From positions 297,638,150 through 297,702,149 of the forward strand of contig NC_064619.1 in assembly GCF_023898315.1 (NCBI RefSeq): 64,000 nt of DNA. Reading direction: 5' to 3'. Source of the DNA: Schistocerca nitens. Lineage: Eukaryota > Arthropoda > Insecta > Orthoptera > Acrididae. Shown here one piece after another: positions 54,994 through 64,000 of this stretch. How positions within the stretch are numbered: the stretch's first letter is position 1; each line of letters opens with the position of its first letter. A program made the translations under genes and the position numbers. The notes below the pieces were generated by a model. That model worked only from the letters and a program-made list of their open reading frames with translations, was not told the DNA's origin and searched no databases.

Positions 54994-55124
54994 CTGGCGG
55001 TGAAGAACGCGCTGCGCTACTTCCCGCTGGAGTACCACTCCAGGCTGGCCCCAGAGTTCGCCCAGGAGCTGGACGAGTACGGACACATCTACATGTACCG
55101 CCTAATGCCCAAGTTCCCTGTCAG
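54994..55124 (+). CDS. UROC1: Urocanate hydratase, coding exon 2
   Basis: Begins at the acceptor TTGCAG (54988-54993) in phase 0, so it follows exon 1 without a shift. It encodes LAVKNALRYFPLEYHSRLAP then EFAQELDEYGHIYMYRLMPK and FPV, plus two bases of the next codon (AG). The motifs ALRYFP, LAPEFAQEL and YGHIYMYR are diagnostic of animal urocanase, directly after the exon 1 motif. It ends at the donor GTAAGT (55125-55130), phase 2. The region is clearly coding by GC content and lack of stops. The following exon, expected to encode the -RAYPIEQYP-like stretch of the enzyme, was not seen in the rest of the window. Confidence 0.92.
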
Positions 55125-55271
55125 GTAAGTAAGCTAATCCAGACTCGGTTCACTCCAGTTAATGGTGTAATTACTATTACTAAGACGTGTAATCAATAGC
55201 ATATTCCGAGGCAAAAAACAGGACACACCACGAAGGGATTAACCGAATGGGAAGGAAATCAATAGATATGA

Positions 55272-58200
55272 TTAACCCTTTCGGTTATGAATTATTTTTT
55301 TCCTGAAAAAAAAACATGGCTTTGCTATCCAGTTCTTCGAATTAAATTATGATTTTTCAGATGTATAAAATATCCCAAGGTGCCCCCAAGGGGTGGGGGG
55401 GGGGGTTACAACACGTCCCCAAATGAGGCCATTGTGTTAAAATGGGTGCAGTGTAGGTCGAAAAGTCAAAATATTCTATTTGATTTTATTTCACCAAAAT
55501 ACATAATTGCACAATGCTTTCTTATTGATTATACACATAAACTATGGTTTTGTATCCTGAATGAGATTTTCACTCTGCAGCGGAGTGTGCGCTGATATGA
55601 AACTTCCTGGAAGATTAAAACTGTGTGCCCGACCGAGACTCGAACTCGGGACCTTTGCCTTTCGCGGGCAAGTGCTCTACCATCTGAGCTACCGAAGCAC
55701 GACTCACGCCCGGTACCCACAGCTTTACTTCTGCCAGTATCTCGTCTCCTACCTTCCACACTTTACAGAAGCTCTTCTGCGAACCTTGCAGAACTAGCAC
55801 TCCCGAAAGAAAGGATATAGTGGAGACATGGCTTAGCCACAGCCTGGGGGATGTTTCCAGAATGAGATTTTCACTCTTTAGCGGAGTGTGCGCTGATATG
55901 AAACTTCCTGGCAGATTAAAACTGTGTGCCCGACCGAGACTCGAACTCGGGATCTTTGCCTTTCGCGGGTAAGTGCTCTACCATCTGAGCTACCGAAGCA
56001 CGACTCACGCCCGGTACTCACAGCTTTACTACTGTCAGTATCTCGTCTCCTACCTTCCAAACTTTACAGAAGCTCTTCTGCGAACCTTGCAGAACTGGTT
56101 TTGTACTTGCGAAGAATGATAAAGAAACAATTTTTTTTCTGTCCAGATATAAGTGAATGTTATATTTTACACAATAAAATTTGGTTTTGCCTTTGCAACC
56201 CGGTTTCTTACACCTGTCAGATGGTTGTTTGTCACTGACCACTGGAAGATGCCCAACGTTGTCCAAACGAACATCACTTCTGGACGAACTTCCGCAATGG
56301 CTCGTTTTGTAGTACTTGGAGAAGGCACTGGACTCTCACTATGGGGACGCCCTCTTTTTTCTGGAAGCTGGCTTATCTATTTTTGTCAGTACTTTAGCCA
56401 CACTTGCCGTAAAGTGAAGCAAATAAAAGGTCTTATTTTTAGGAACACTTAATTCTGATGCGTTTTCCTTGTATTCAATCCATGCCTTTACACATGCAAT
56501 ATCACTTGCATGAGCCAACATCCGAAGTGTCTACTTTCGCGATCTGATGGATGTGCGATAAACTGTGATCAGAAAATCAATCTTCTCGACCCCTCCCATA
56601 CGTTGATTGTAAACTTGAATAACTTCTGGCCGGTCGATTTCAGCATATTTCTTTGTGGTTTTATCCCCTCTTTTACACACATCTTTGTTTCCAGTTCCCA
56701 CAAAATTCTACGCCATTACCACTGGCTTATTCTCATACCATTTTGTTTCTATAACTTCTCCATCTTCACTTATCAGTTCCTCAACAGAGCCTCTACAACG
56801 TTTCTTCATATCTTTGTCACTTGAAAATGGTGGGTTCTTGAAGCGATTTTGGCTCGCTGTACGTATTGTGTAAATATTCTTATTTCTCAAGTACTGCAGG
56901 AGACTACAATTTGAGAAATAACCATCGAAAATGAGAAGCACATTTGTTTCATTGATTCTTTCTGCTAATTCCACCACTACTGATGCACCAAAACCAAAAA
57001 ATTTTAACACTGCTGGATAAGTTCTGTCGTCGAGCCTTGATATATTATAAAATCAAACATTTGACCACTTGTTCACAGAGCGCAAATATTTTTATTCCCC
57101 AAGGTTTCGGTTTGCCTTTCACATACTGTTTTACAGTCAGTGATCCCTTGAAAGGCACCATTTGCTCATCAACACTAAGATGTTCTTCTGTTGGTAAATT
57201 CAGCAACCGTTCTCTTATGGAATTGTATATTGGTCTAAATTACCAAAATCGAACATTTTTAGAAGGATCACTTGTTATGTCAATACAGTGGAAGTTCTAT
57301 CTCAATTTTAGGTACCGGTTAACTGGCAGTGTCTGCCATTTGGGAAATACGTAGCTGTGGCTCCCAGTAACATGTTATCTTGGGGTATTTCAAATTTCCC
57401 ATCAGAATGTGAATTCCTATAAGTGAAATCATTTCCTTTTCTGTCGTAGCAGCAAAATTACCTATACCTCTGTAAAGTGAATAAATATTGATGCATTCCA
57501 CACATTTCTGCACAAGAACAAGAGACTCAAATTTATCCAGTTGCTCAGAGTGATATTTGTACCGATATCATTGTAGGTGTTCATTGTCCAAAATTATGAT
57601 GCCATTCTAGATCAGCAACGTCCTTCACATCAATTTCAGGCACAATATCTATTTCAGGATGGTCTTGTTCATTGTTATCATTCTTTTGCGCGCCGATAAT
57701 AAGCGGATCTCCAGAAACTAAAATGATAAAAGCTATTACAAAAAGAAAATCTCGTAAAAAACGTACATCTGAGTAGCCCAGATGAAAAAGCCGCTAAATT
57801 CATTTCACGTCGATTTTGAGGTGGGCACACGGCCTCAGCGCCTTCATGATGGAATATGTTCCATGTTGCAAAATCGGCTATAATCCGTCTAAAATCGTGT
57901 TCAGTTTCAGAAGCAGCTAACTGCATGTTGTCTTCGGATGCAAAGTCCGCAAAATGTCCAATAGGCGTGGCTATCGCCCTGCCATGTCCGGATGCAAAGC
58001 ACGTGAACAGACATCAGACTTACCAATCTGAACATTCAAAGGTACCTTTCAGGCTGCTACGATTAGAATGGATATTTTTCTTATTCAGCTTTAGTTTAGC
58101 TGCGCTGTAACAAAATTCGTACGCAACAATAACATTCTCGCTGCCAATGCATTGTCGTTTGGATGGGACGAGTGTTTCGTGATTTTCTCAGTGTCACTAA

Positions 58201-58836
58201 TCATGCATTTAGCGGGCTTTGCGTCTAGGCTACTCAGCTTACAATATACCGTATGATATAAAACGTCTAACATTACCACATCATTGTCCTCTTGTTCAAA
58301 ATTATCGCTAGGATCTTCAGATGGATCGTCAATTTCAGATGAATTATCGAGCTGTATAACTTCTTCTTCTGTAAGTGGCCTTCTTCTATCTTGGACTCGG
58401 GGCATTGTGAAATCACCGTAAGATGACTGGAAAGACAGCGAAATAATGTCCTAAATTTATATGATATTACGACCTTTCTATCACAATGTCCTCATTTCGA
58501 GACAAGTATAAAGCAATAAATATGTCACTTACCTTTCTTTCTGAAAGACACACCTTCAAGAATGCACCTTCCTACGCACAAATAATTGTTTTTACCTAAC
58601 TCAGAATATATTAACCGGGTGATGGGAGGTACAAAGGCTACTGGGAAGCGTCCATATGACTGTGCACATTCAATTTTGTTTTGTGGTACCACAGATCGAC
58701 ACTGTTCTCAAATTAACTCTCTGCGTGTGACAATATGAGGACAACAATCACAAATGGTAAAATTTAACGAATTTTAAAATACTAAACACTTATTTAGTAT
58801 GTCCTTATATGAGGACGCTGTGACTGAAAGGGTTAA
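55272..58836 (-). pseudogene. piggyBac-type DNA transposon, decayed
   Basis: Bounded by TTAA on both sides (55272-55275 and 58833-58836) with inverted ends CCCTTTC...GAAAGGG, the piggyBac arrangement. Minus-strand coding, N- to C-terminal: MPRVQDRRRPLTEEEVIQL (58405), an acidic region, IGNFAATTEKEMISLIGIHI (near 57440), LLIFDGYFSNCSLLQYLRNK (near 56900; a DNYFTS-like catalytic block with N replaced by G), WYENKPVVMA (56708), VKAWIEYKEN, and a Cys-rich tail with CKKPGCKGKTKFYC (56018-56266). At least four frame breaks make it inactive. The element is about 3.0 kb without the tandem repeat inserted near its left end. Confidence 0.85.
55555..56100 (-). repeat. Tandem repeat (unit ~302 bp, ~1.8 copies) with tRNA-like module
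   Basis: 'atgagattttcactct' occurs at 55561 and 55863, and following sequence matches at well over 90%. On the minus strand each unit contains 'tcggtagctcagatggtaga' and 'gagttcgagtctcggtcggg', like the A and B boxes of a tRNA. The stretch 55799-55860 links the two units. It lies inside the piggyBac element, left of the transposase end. It could be a SINE dimer or a short satellite block. Confidence 0.85.
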
Positions 58837-58841
58837 CATGT

Positions 58842-60072
58842 ACAGACAAATGATTACAGTTTCAGTAAAAATGGATGATTTATTCAAGAGAAAGAGTTTC
58901 AGAAACTGAATAGGTCAATAACGTATTGTTGCACATCTAGCCCTTGTTACAAGCAGATACTCGGCTTGAAACTGCTTGACAAGGTTGTAGAATGTCCTCT
59001 GAGGGATATCGTTCCAATTTCTGTCCAAAATCGCATTAGATTGCTAAAATCCCGAGGTACTTGTAAGGCTCAGCCAATAACCTCCGGACATTCTCAGTTG
59101 GGATGAGACCAGGCTACCTTGCTGGACAAGTTAAGGTTTGGCAAGCGCGAAGACAAGCATTAGAAACTCTCGCCTTGTGTGGGCGGGCATTATCTTGCTG
59201 AAATGTAAGACCAGCATGGCTTGCCATGAAGGGTAACAAAACGTAGCGCAGAATATCGTCGACGTACTGCTGTGCTGTAAGAGTGCCTCAAATGACATCC
59301 AAAGGGGTCCTGCTACGAAAAGAAATGGCACCCTAGAGCATCACTCCTGGTTGTCAGGCAGTTTGGCGGCCGACAGACAGGTTGGTATCCCACCGCAGTC
59401 TGGGGCGTCTCCAGCAACGTCTCTGCAGGTCATCGGGGCTCAGTTCGAAGAGGGACTCATCAGTGAACAAAATTCTACTCCAGTCAATGATATTTCAGGC
59501 CGAATACGTGTCTGGAGATGCCAGGTTCGGCGTAGGGATACCAAACTCAACGTCGCCCGCCATACGTCCCAACAGTCAGGAGTGATGGTCTCGTATGCCA
59601 TTTTTTTTTTCTTTTTTCATAGCAGGACAACTTTGGTTGTCATACCCGGCACCATAAGCACAGCGAAATGTAGACGACATCCTACACCCCGTTTTGTTGC
59701 TCTTCGTGGCAAGCCATCCTGGATTTGCATTTTGCAAGAAAATGCCCGTCCGCACACTGTGAGAATGTCCGCTACATGTCTTCATGCCTGCCAAATCCTA
59801 CCTTGACCAGTACGCCCGCCGAATCTCTATCCAATTGGGCTCTCTAATCATCACGGGATTTTGACGACCTAACTCGCCAGTTGGACAGAATTTGGAATGA
59901 TATCCCTCAGGAGGAAATCCTACAAGTCTATGAATCAATGCTAAGCCGACTAGCTGCTTGTATAGGTGCCAGAGGTGCATCAACGCTTTGTTGACTTGAT
60001 CAATTTGTGAATATCTTTCTCTTGAATGAATCATCGAAGTTTTCTGAAATTATAATCATTTGTTTGTCTTTA
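58842..60072. mobile_element. Inverted fusion of two Tc1-like 3' halves (palindromic element)
   Basis: The ends 'acagacaaatgattacagtt' (58842) and '...aatcatttgtttgtct' (60072) are inverted repeats. Left of about 59493 the transposase reads on the minus strand (FTDESLFELSPDDLQRR, then QDNARPH-like text at 59130-59240). Right of it, it reads on the + strand (ISGRIRVWRC, RHTSQQSGVMV, then QENARPHTVRMSATCLHACQ and the C-terminus to 60000). Both C-termini therefore point outward and both N-terminal halves are missing. Both halves carry frame breaks. The left end touches the piggyBac TTAA within 6 bases. Confidence 0.75.
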
Positions 60073-60495
60073 CGGGATACATCACATCTACCGTCCGCCC
60101 CATTCGGAAAATTTATTCATGGTGCGTTGTTTTCCTTTGTCTTAGAGTGTATATTCTGTACAATCACTGCCGGCTGCCAGTAATCTCTTCATAACTTTTT
60201 CTCACGAGCATCTAACAGTCTGCGCAGTGTATTTCACCAAATTCCCCCAAAACCCTTTGCTTATGTCTCTGCTCCCACTGACAAGTTAGGTAATTGTGGC
60301 CGTCACAGTATAACACCATCGAGGTATTTCTTTCCTATACTCTTTTTCCTCGAATATTCTGCAGTAACGTATCGTCATATAATAGAAATGCCGCAAGGTT
60401 CAGCCACGTACTCAGAGAGGGTTCCTTACATGTTTCTGGTAAGAATTTTGTCTTTGCAGTATATCCCGATGAGCTAATATAGTATCGTCTTGGTC
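60073..60495. other. No identifiable gene
   Basis: About 420 bp with no recognised feature. Confidence 0.4.
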
Positions 60496-60509
60496 TTTTG
60501 GAAGGCAAT

Positions 60510-60701
60510 CCGGCCGCGGTGGTCGAGCGGTTCTAGGCGCTCCAGTCCGGAACCACGCTGCTGCTAAGGTCCCACGTTCGAATCTCGCCTCGGGCATGGC
60601 TGTGTGTGTGATGTCCTTAGGTTTAAGTAGTTCTAAGTCTAGGGGACTCATGACCTCAGATGTTGAGTCCCATAGCGCTCAGAGCCATTTGAACCATTTT
60701 T
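60510..60701 (+). mobile_element. tRNA-derived SINE, family A (copy 10)
   Basis: A complete + copy with flanks 'ttttggaaggcaat' (60496-60509) and 'ttttggaaggaaat' (60702-60715). The B box is slightly changed ('ccacgttcgaatctcgcct'). Confidence 0.92.
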
Positions 60702-60715
60702 TTTTGGAAGGAAAT

Positions 60716-61434
60716 ATAGCAGCGATTCCACGTGGTATGGATTTGACAAGTCCTTGGATCGTTTCTGGAGATATGTGGCCCCAGGTCTCTAATGCCCAGA
60801 TCACGCAGTTCCCATAAATTACGAACTGGTGGTTTGTAGGCGCTGATTGGCTCCAGTTACGTCCGAGATGTTCTCCATCGGATTCAGATCAGGCGAATCT
60901 GGCGGCCAACACATCAGCCTGAGTTCATTATCATACTACTCAAACGAATACAGCACAATTCTGGCCTTGTGACCCGGACAGTTACCTTGCTGGAAGACAT
61001 CATCGCCGTCGGGGAAGACATCAGCCAAGAAGGGATGCAGGTGACCCGCTATAGCGTTCAGGCCGTCTACAGCTCTCATGGCGCCTTCAGCTCTTATGGA
61101 AGTCCAAAGTTATGTGAGCTCCAGCATATTGTTGTCGAACCGGATTGTGTCCGTGCGGAGGCGCACGGATGACGGCGTTTCCGAATATGACCATCGACCT
61201 GTTTAAATAAAAATGATTCATCCGGCCAGGCGACACCTAGTCATCGATATAAGCACCAAGGTCCAGTGATCCCGTGCCCACAGCAAACGGTACTGACGAA
61301 GTATTTGGGTTATCATGAAAAATGCTAGTGTCGTCTGATGCGGAATACCACATTGAACATTGTGGGCTGAACGATGATCTTCGAAATAACGCCATCTGAC
61401 CCGCGATAGAGAGTATGCAAGCCTCCGACTTTTA
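60716..61434 (-). pseudogene. Tc1-like transposase remnant, C-terminal half
   Basis: On the minus strand, 60870-60915 reads WPPDSPDLNPMENIS, the third catalytic block with its Glu. Upstream text (RSMVIFGNAVIRAPP, near 61145-61200) fits the central domain. There are several stops and no terminal repeats were found. It lies between a SINE and another Tc1 copy. Confidence 0.55.
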
Positions 61435-61436
61435 TA

Positions 61437-62658
61437 CACTACTGGCCATTAAAATTGCTACACCAAGAAGAAATGCAGATGATAAACGTGGATTCAAAAT
61501 GGTTCAAATGGCTCTGAGCACTATGGGACTTAACATCTGAGGTCATCAGTCCCCTAGAACTTAGAACTACTTAAACCTAACTAACCTAAGGACATCACAC
61601 ACATCCATGCCCGAGGCAGGATTCGAACCTGCGACCGTTGCGGTCGAACGGTTCCAGACTGAAGCGCCTAGAAACGCTCGGCCACACCGGCCGGCTAAAC
61701 GGGGATTCATTGGACAAATATATTATACTGGAACTGATATGTGATTACATTTTCACGCAGTTTGGATGCATAGATACTGAGAAATCAGTACCCAGAACAA
61801 ACACCTCTGGCCGTAATAACGGCATTGCGTCAAACAGAGCTTGGATGGTGTGTACAGGTACAGCTGCCCTGCAGCTTCAATACTACACCACAGTTCATCA
61901 AGAGTAGTGACTGGCGTATTGTGACGAGCCAGTTGCTCAGCCACCATTGACCAGACATTTTCAGTTGGTGAGAGATCAGGAGAATGTGCTGGCCAGGGCA
62001 GCAGTCGAACGTTTTCTGTATCCAGAAAGGCCCGTACAGGACATGCAACATGCGGTCGTGCTTAATATGCTGAAATGTAGGGTTTCGCACGGATCAAATC
62101 AAGGGTAGAGCCACGCGTCGTAACACATCTGAAATGTAACGTCCACTGTCCAAAGTGCCGTCAATGCGAACAAGAGGTGACCGAGATGTGTAACCAACGG
62201 CACCCCATACCATCACGCCGGGTGATACGCCAGTATGGCGATGACGAATGCACGCCTCCAATGTGCGTTCACCGCGATGTCGCCAAACACGGGTGCGACC
62301 ATCATGATGCTGTAAACAGAACCTGGATTCATCTGAAAAAATGACATTTTGCCATTCGTGCACCCAGGTTCGTCGTTGAGTACACTATCGCAGGCGCTCC
62401 TGTCTGTGATGCGCCGTCAAGGGTAACCGCAGCCATGATCTCCGAGCTGATAGTCCATGCTGCTGCAAACGTGTTCGAACTGTTCGTGCAGATGGTTGTT
62501 GTCTTGCAAACGTCCCCATCTGTTGACTCAGGAATCGAGACGTAGCTGCAATATCCGTTACTGCCATGCGAATAAGATGCTTGTCGTCTCGACTGCTAGT
62601 GATACGAGGCCGTTGGAATCCAGCACGGCGTTCCGTATTACCTTCCTGTACCCACGAA
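61437..62658 (-). mobile_element. Tc1-like DNA transposon, partial second copy, cut by a LINE
   Basis: Starts with the same end as 49963 ('cactactggccattaaaatt'), with TA before it. It follows that element to about 62658, where the N-terminal part of the transposase and the other end are missing. Minus-strand pieces include SDESRFCLQHHDGRTRVWRH with the first catalytic Asp present. The second block (THHPSS/ QHIKHDRM-like) is shifted out of frame. A SINE (61497-61695) splits it near its left end. The missing part probably lies beyond the window, on the far side of the LINE. Confidence 0.88.
61497..61695 (-). mobile_element. tRNA-derived SINE, family A (copy 11)
   Basis: A complete minus copy with flanks 'taaacgtggattca' (61483-61496) and 'taaacggggattca' (61696-61709). 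Inserted in the second Tc1 copy. Confidence 0.95.
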
Positions 62659-64000
62659 GCCCACACCTACTACAGTAGTACAAGTTTATATGCCAACTAG
62701 CTCTGCAGATGACGAAGAAATTGAAGAAATGTATGATGAAATAAAAGAAATTATTCAGATAGTGAAGGGAAACGAAAATTTAATAGTCATGGGTGACTGG
62801 AATTCGAGTGTAGGAAAAGGGAGAGAAAGAAACATAGTAGGTGAATATGGATTGGGGCTAAGAAATGAAAGAGGAAGCCACCTGGTAGAATTTTGCACAG
62901 AGCACAACTTAATCATAGCTAACATTTGGTTTAAGAATCATGATAGAAGGTTGTGTACATGGAAGAACCCTGGCGATACTAAAAGGTATCAGATAGATTA
63001 TATAATGGTAAGACAGAGATTTAGGAACCAGGTTTTAAATTGTAAGACATTTCCAGGGGCAGATGTGGACTCTGCCCACAATCTATTGGTTATGACCTGC
63101 AGATTGAAACAGAAGAAACTGCAAAAAGGTGGGAATTTAAGGAGATGGGGCCTGGATAAACTGAAAGAACCAGAGGTTGTACAGAGTCTCAGGGAGAGCA
63201 TAAGGGAACAATTGACAGGAATGGGGGAAAGAAATACAGTAGAAGAAGAATGGGTAGCTCTGAGGGATGAAGTAGTGAAGGCAGCTGAGGATCAAGTAGG
63301 TAAAAAGACGAGGGCTAATAGAAATCCTTGGGTAACAGAAGAAATATTGAATTTAATTGATGAAAGGAGAAAATATAAAAATGCAGTAAATGAAGCAGGC
63401 AAAAAGGAATACAAACGTCTCCAAAATGAGATCGACAGAAAGTGCAAAATGGCTAAGCAGGGATGGCTAGAGGACAAATGTAAGGATGTAGAGGCTTATC
63501 TCACTAGGGGTAAGATAGATACTGCCTACAGCAAAATTAAAGAGACCTTTGGAGATAAGAGAACCACTTGTATGAACATTAAGAGCTCAGATGGAAACCC
63601 AGTTCTAAGCAAAGAAGGGAAAGCAGAAAGGTGGAAGGAGTATATAGAGGGTCTATACAAGGGCGATGTACTTGAGGACAATATTATGGAAATGGAAGAG
63701 GATGTAGATGAAGATGAAATGGGAGATACGATACTGCGTGAAGAGTTTGACAGAGCACTGAAAGACCTGAGTCGAAACAAGGCCCCCGGAGTAGACAACA
63801 TTCCATTGGAACTACTGGCGGCCTTGGGAGAGCCAGTCCTGACAAAACTCTACCATCTGGTGAGCAAGATGTGTGAAACAGGCGAAATACCCTCAGACTT
63901 CAAGAAGAATATAATAATTCCAAACCCAAAGAAAGCAGGTGTTGACAGATGTGAGAATTACCGAACAATCGGTTTAATAAGCCACAGCTGCAAATTACTA
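62659..64000 (+). mobile_element. RTE-like LINE, 5'-truncated, continues past the right edge
   Basis: The same family as 9748-11050, 11097-11470 and 47245-47545, in + orientation. It begins directly where the Tc1 sequence stops. The 3' end is outside the window. Confidence 0.88.
62663..64000 (+). CDS. LINE endonuclease/reverse transcriptase, partial open frame
   Basis: 446 codons are open from the truncation point to the window edge with no stop. The first ~145 residues are the C-terminal part of an APE-like endonuclease: VMGDWNSSVGKGRERN (GDFN-type block), YQIDYIMVRQRFRNQVL, and the last block reads VDSAHNLLV where SDH is expected. The Asp-to-Ala change in that block should disable or weaken nicking. 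A charged linker (KKLQKGGNLRRWGLDKLKEP and after) leads to the reverse transcriptase N-terminus: RALKDLSRNKAPGVDNIPLE, then AGVDRCENYRTIGLISHSCK at the edge. There is no start codon because the 5' end is missing. The catalytic FADD box would lie beyond the window. Confidence 0.85.

Larger units (their letters stand above)
55125..64000 (+). other. UROC1: UROC1 intron 2 (at least 8.9 kb, open to the right)
   Basis: Starts at GTAAGT. I found no further urocanase exon to the right edge. The interval is almost all mobile elements: piggyBac, the inverted Tc1 fusion, SINEs, Tc1 remnants and a LINE. Confidence 0.6.

Overview
The window looks like nuclear DNA of a large-genome orthopteran insect, probably a locust or grasshopper of the Schistocerca type. 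This rests on one interrupted animal gene, long transposon-filled introns, and abundant tRNA-headed SINEs that I recall from that group; it is inference from memory and was not searched. No prokaryotic operon, CRISPR array or free-standing tRNA/rRNA gene is visible.

The only confident host gene is urocanate hydratase (UROC1, histidine breakdown) on the + strand. Coding exon 1 (44257-44403) and exon 2 (54994-55124) are separated by a 10.6 kb intron packed with mobile elements. The gene continues past the right edge; nothing resembling exon 3 was seen in the last 8.9 kb.

Layout. 1-5.2 kb: a degenerate ~130-160 bp tandem array, interrupted by a Penelope-like element and by a long-TIR DUF4817-type DNA transposon that carries a perfect 28 bp hairpin. 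5.2-13.3 kb: a LINE reverse-transcriptase scrap, a decayed Ty3/gypsy pol fossil with a SINE in it, two copies of an RTE-like LINE, a solo LTR and a decayed Tc1 element. 13.7-25.7 kb: one whole-looking 12 kb Ty3/gypsy-type LTR retrotransposon on the minus strand, with 1.3 kb LTRs, 4 bp target duplication, gag and pol. 26.8-34.2 kb: a SINE, another RTE-like LINE, an inverted-repeat element with tRNA-like heads, a possible env-bearing fossil, and a well-preserved mariner-like element with a 356-codon transposase frame. 34-44 kb: mostly unremarkable DNA with a solo LTR, nested SINEs, a Tc1 remnant, a Penelope fragment and one unexplained Cys-rich frame. 44-64 kb: UROC1 exons and introns with SINEs, several Tc1-like elements (one an inverted fusion of two halves), a piggyBac with a tRNA-like tandem repeat inside it, and at the right edge a LINE with a long open frame that appears to sit inside a Tc1 copy.

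The mobile elements form nested layers (SINE in SINE, SINE in Tc1, SINE in Penelope, SINE in LTR element, LINE in Tc1). The relative order of insertions can therefore be read from target-site duplications, many of which are still clear.
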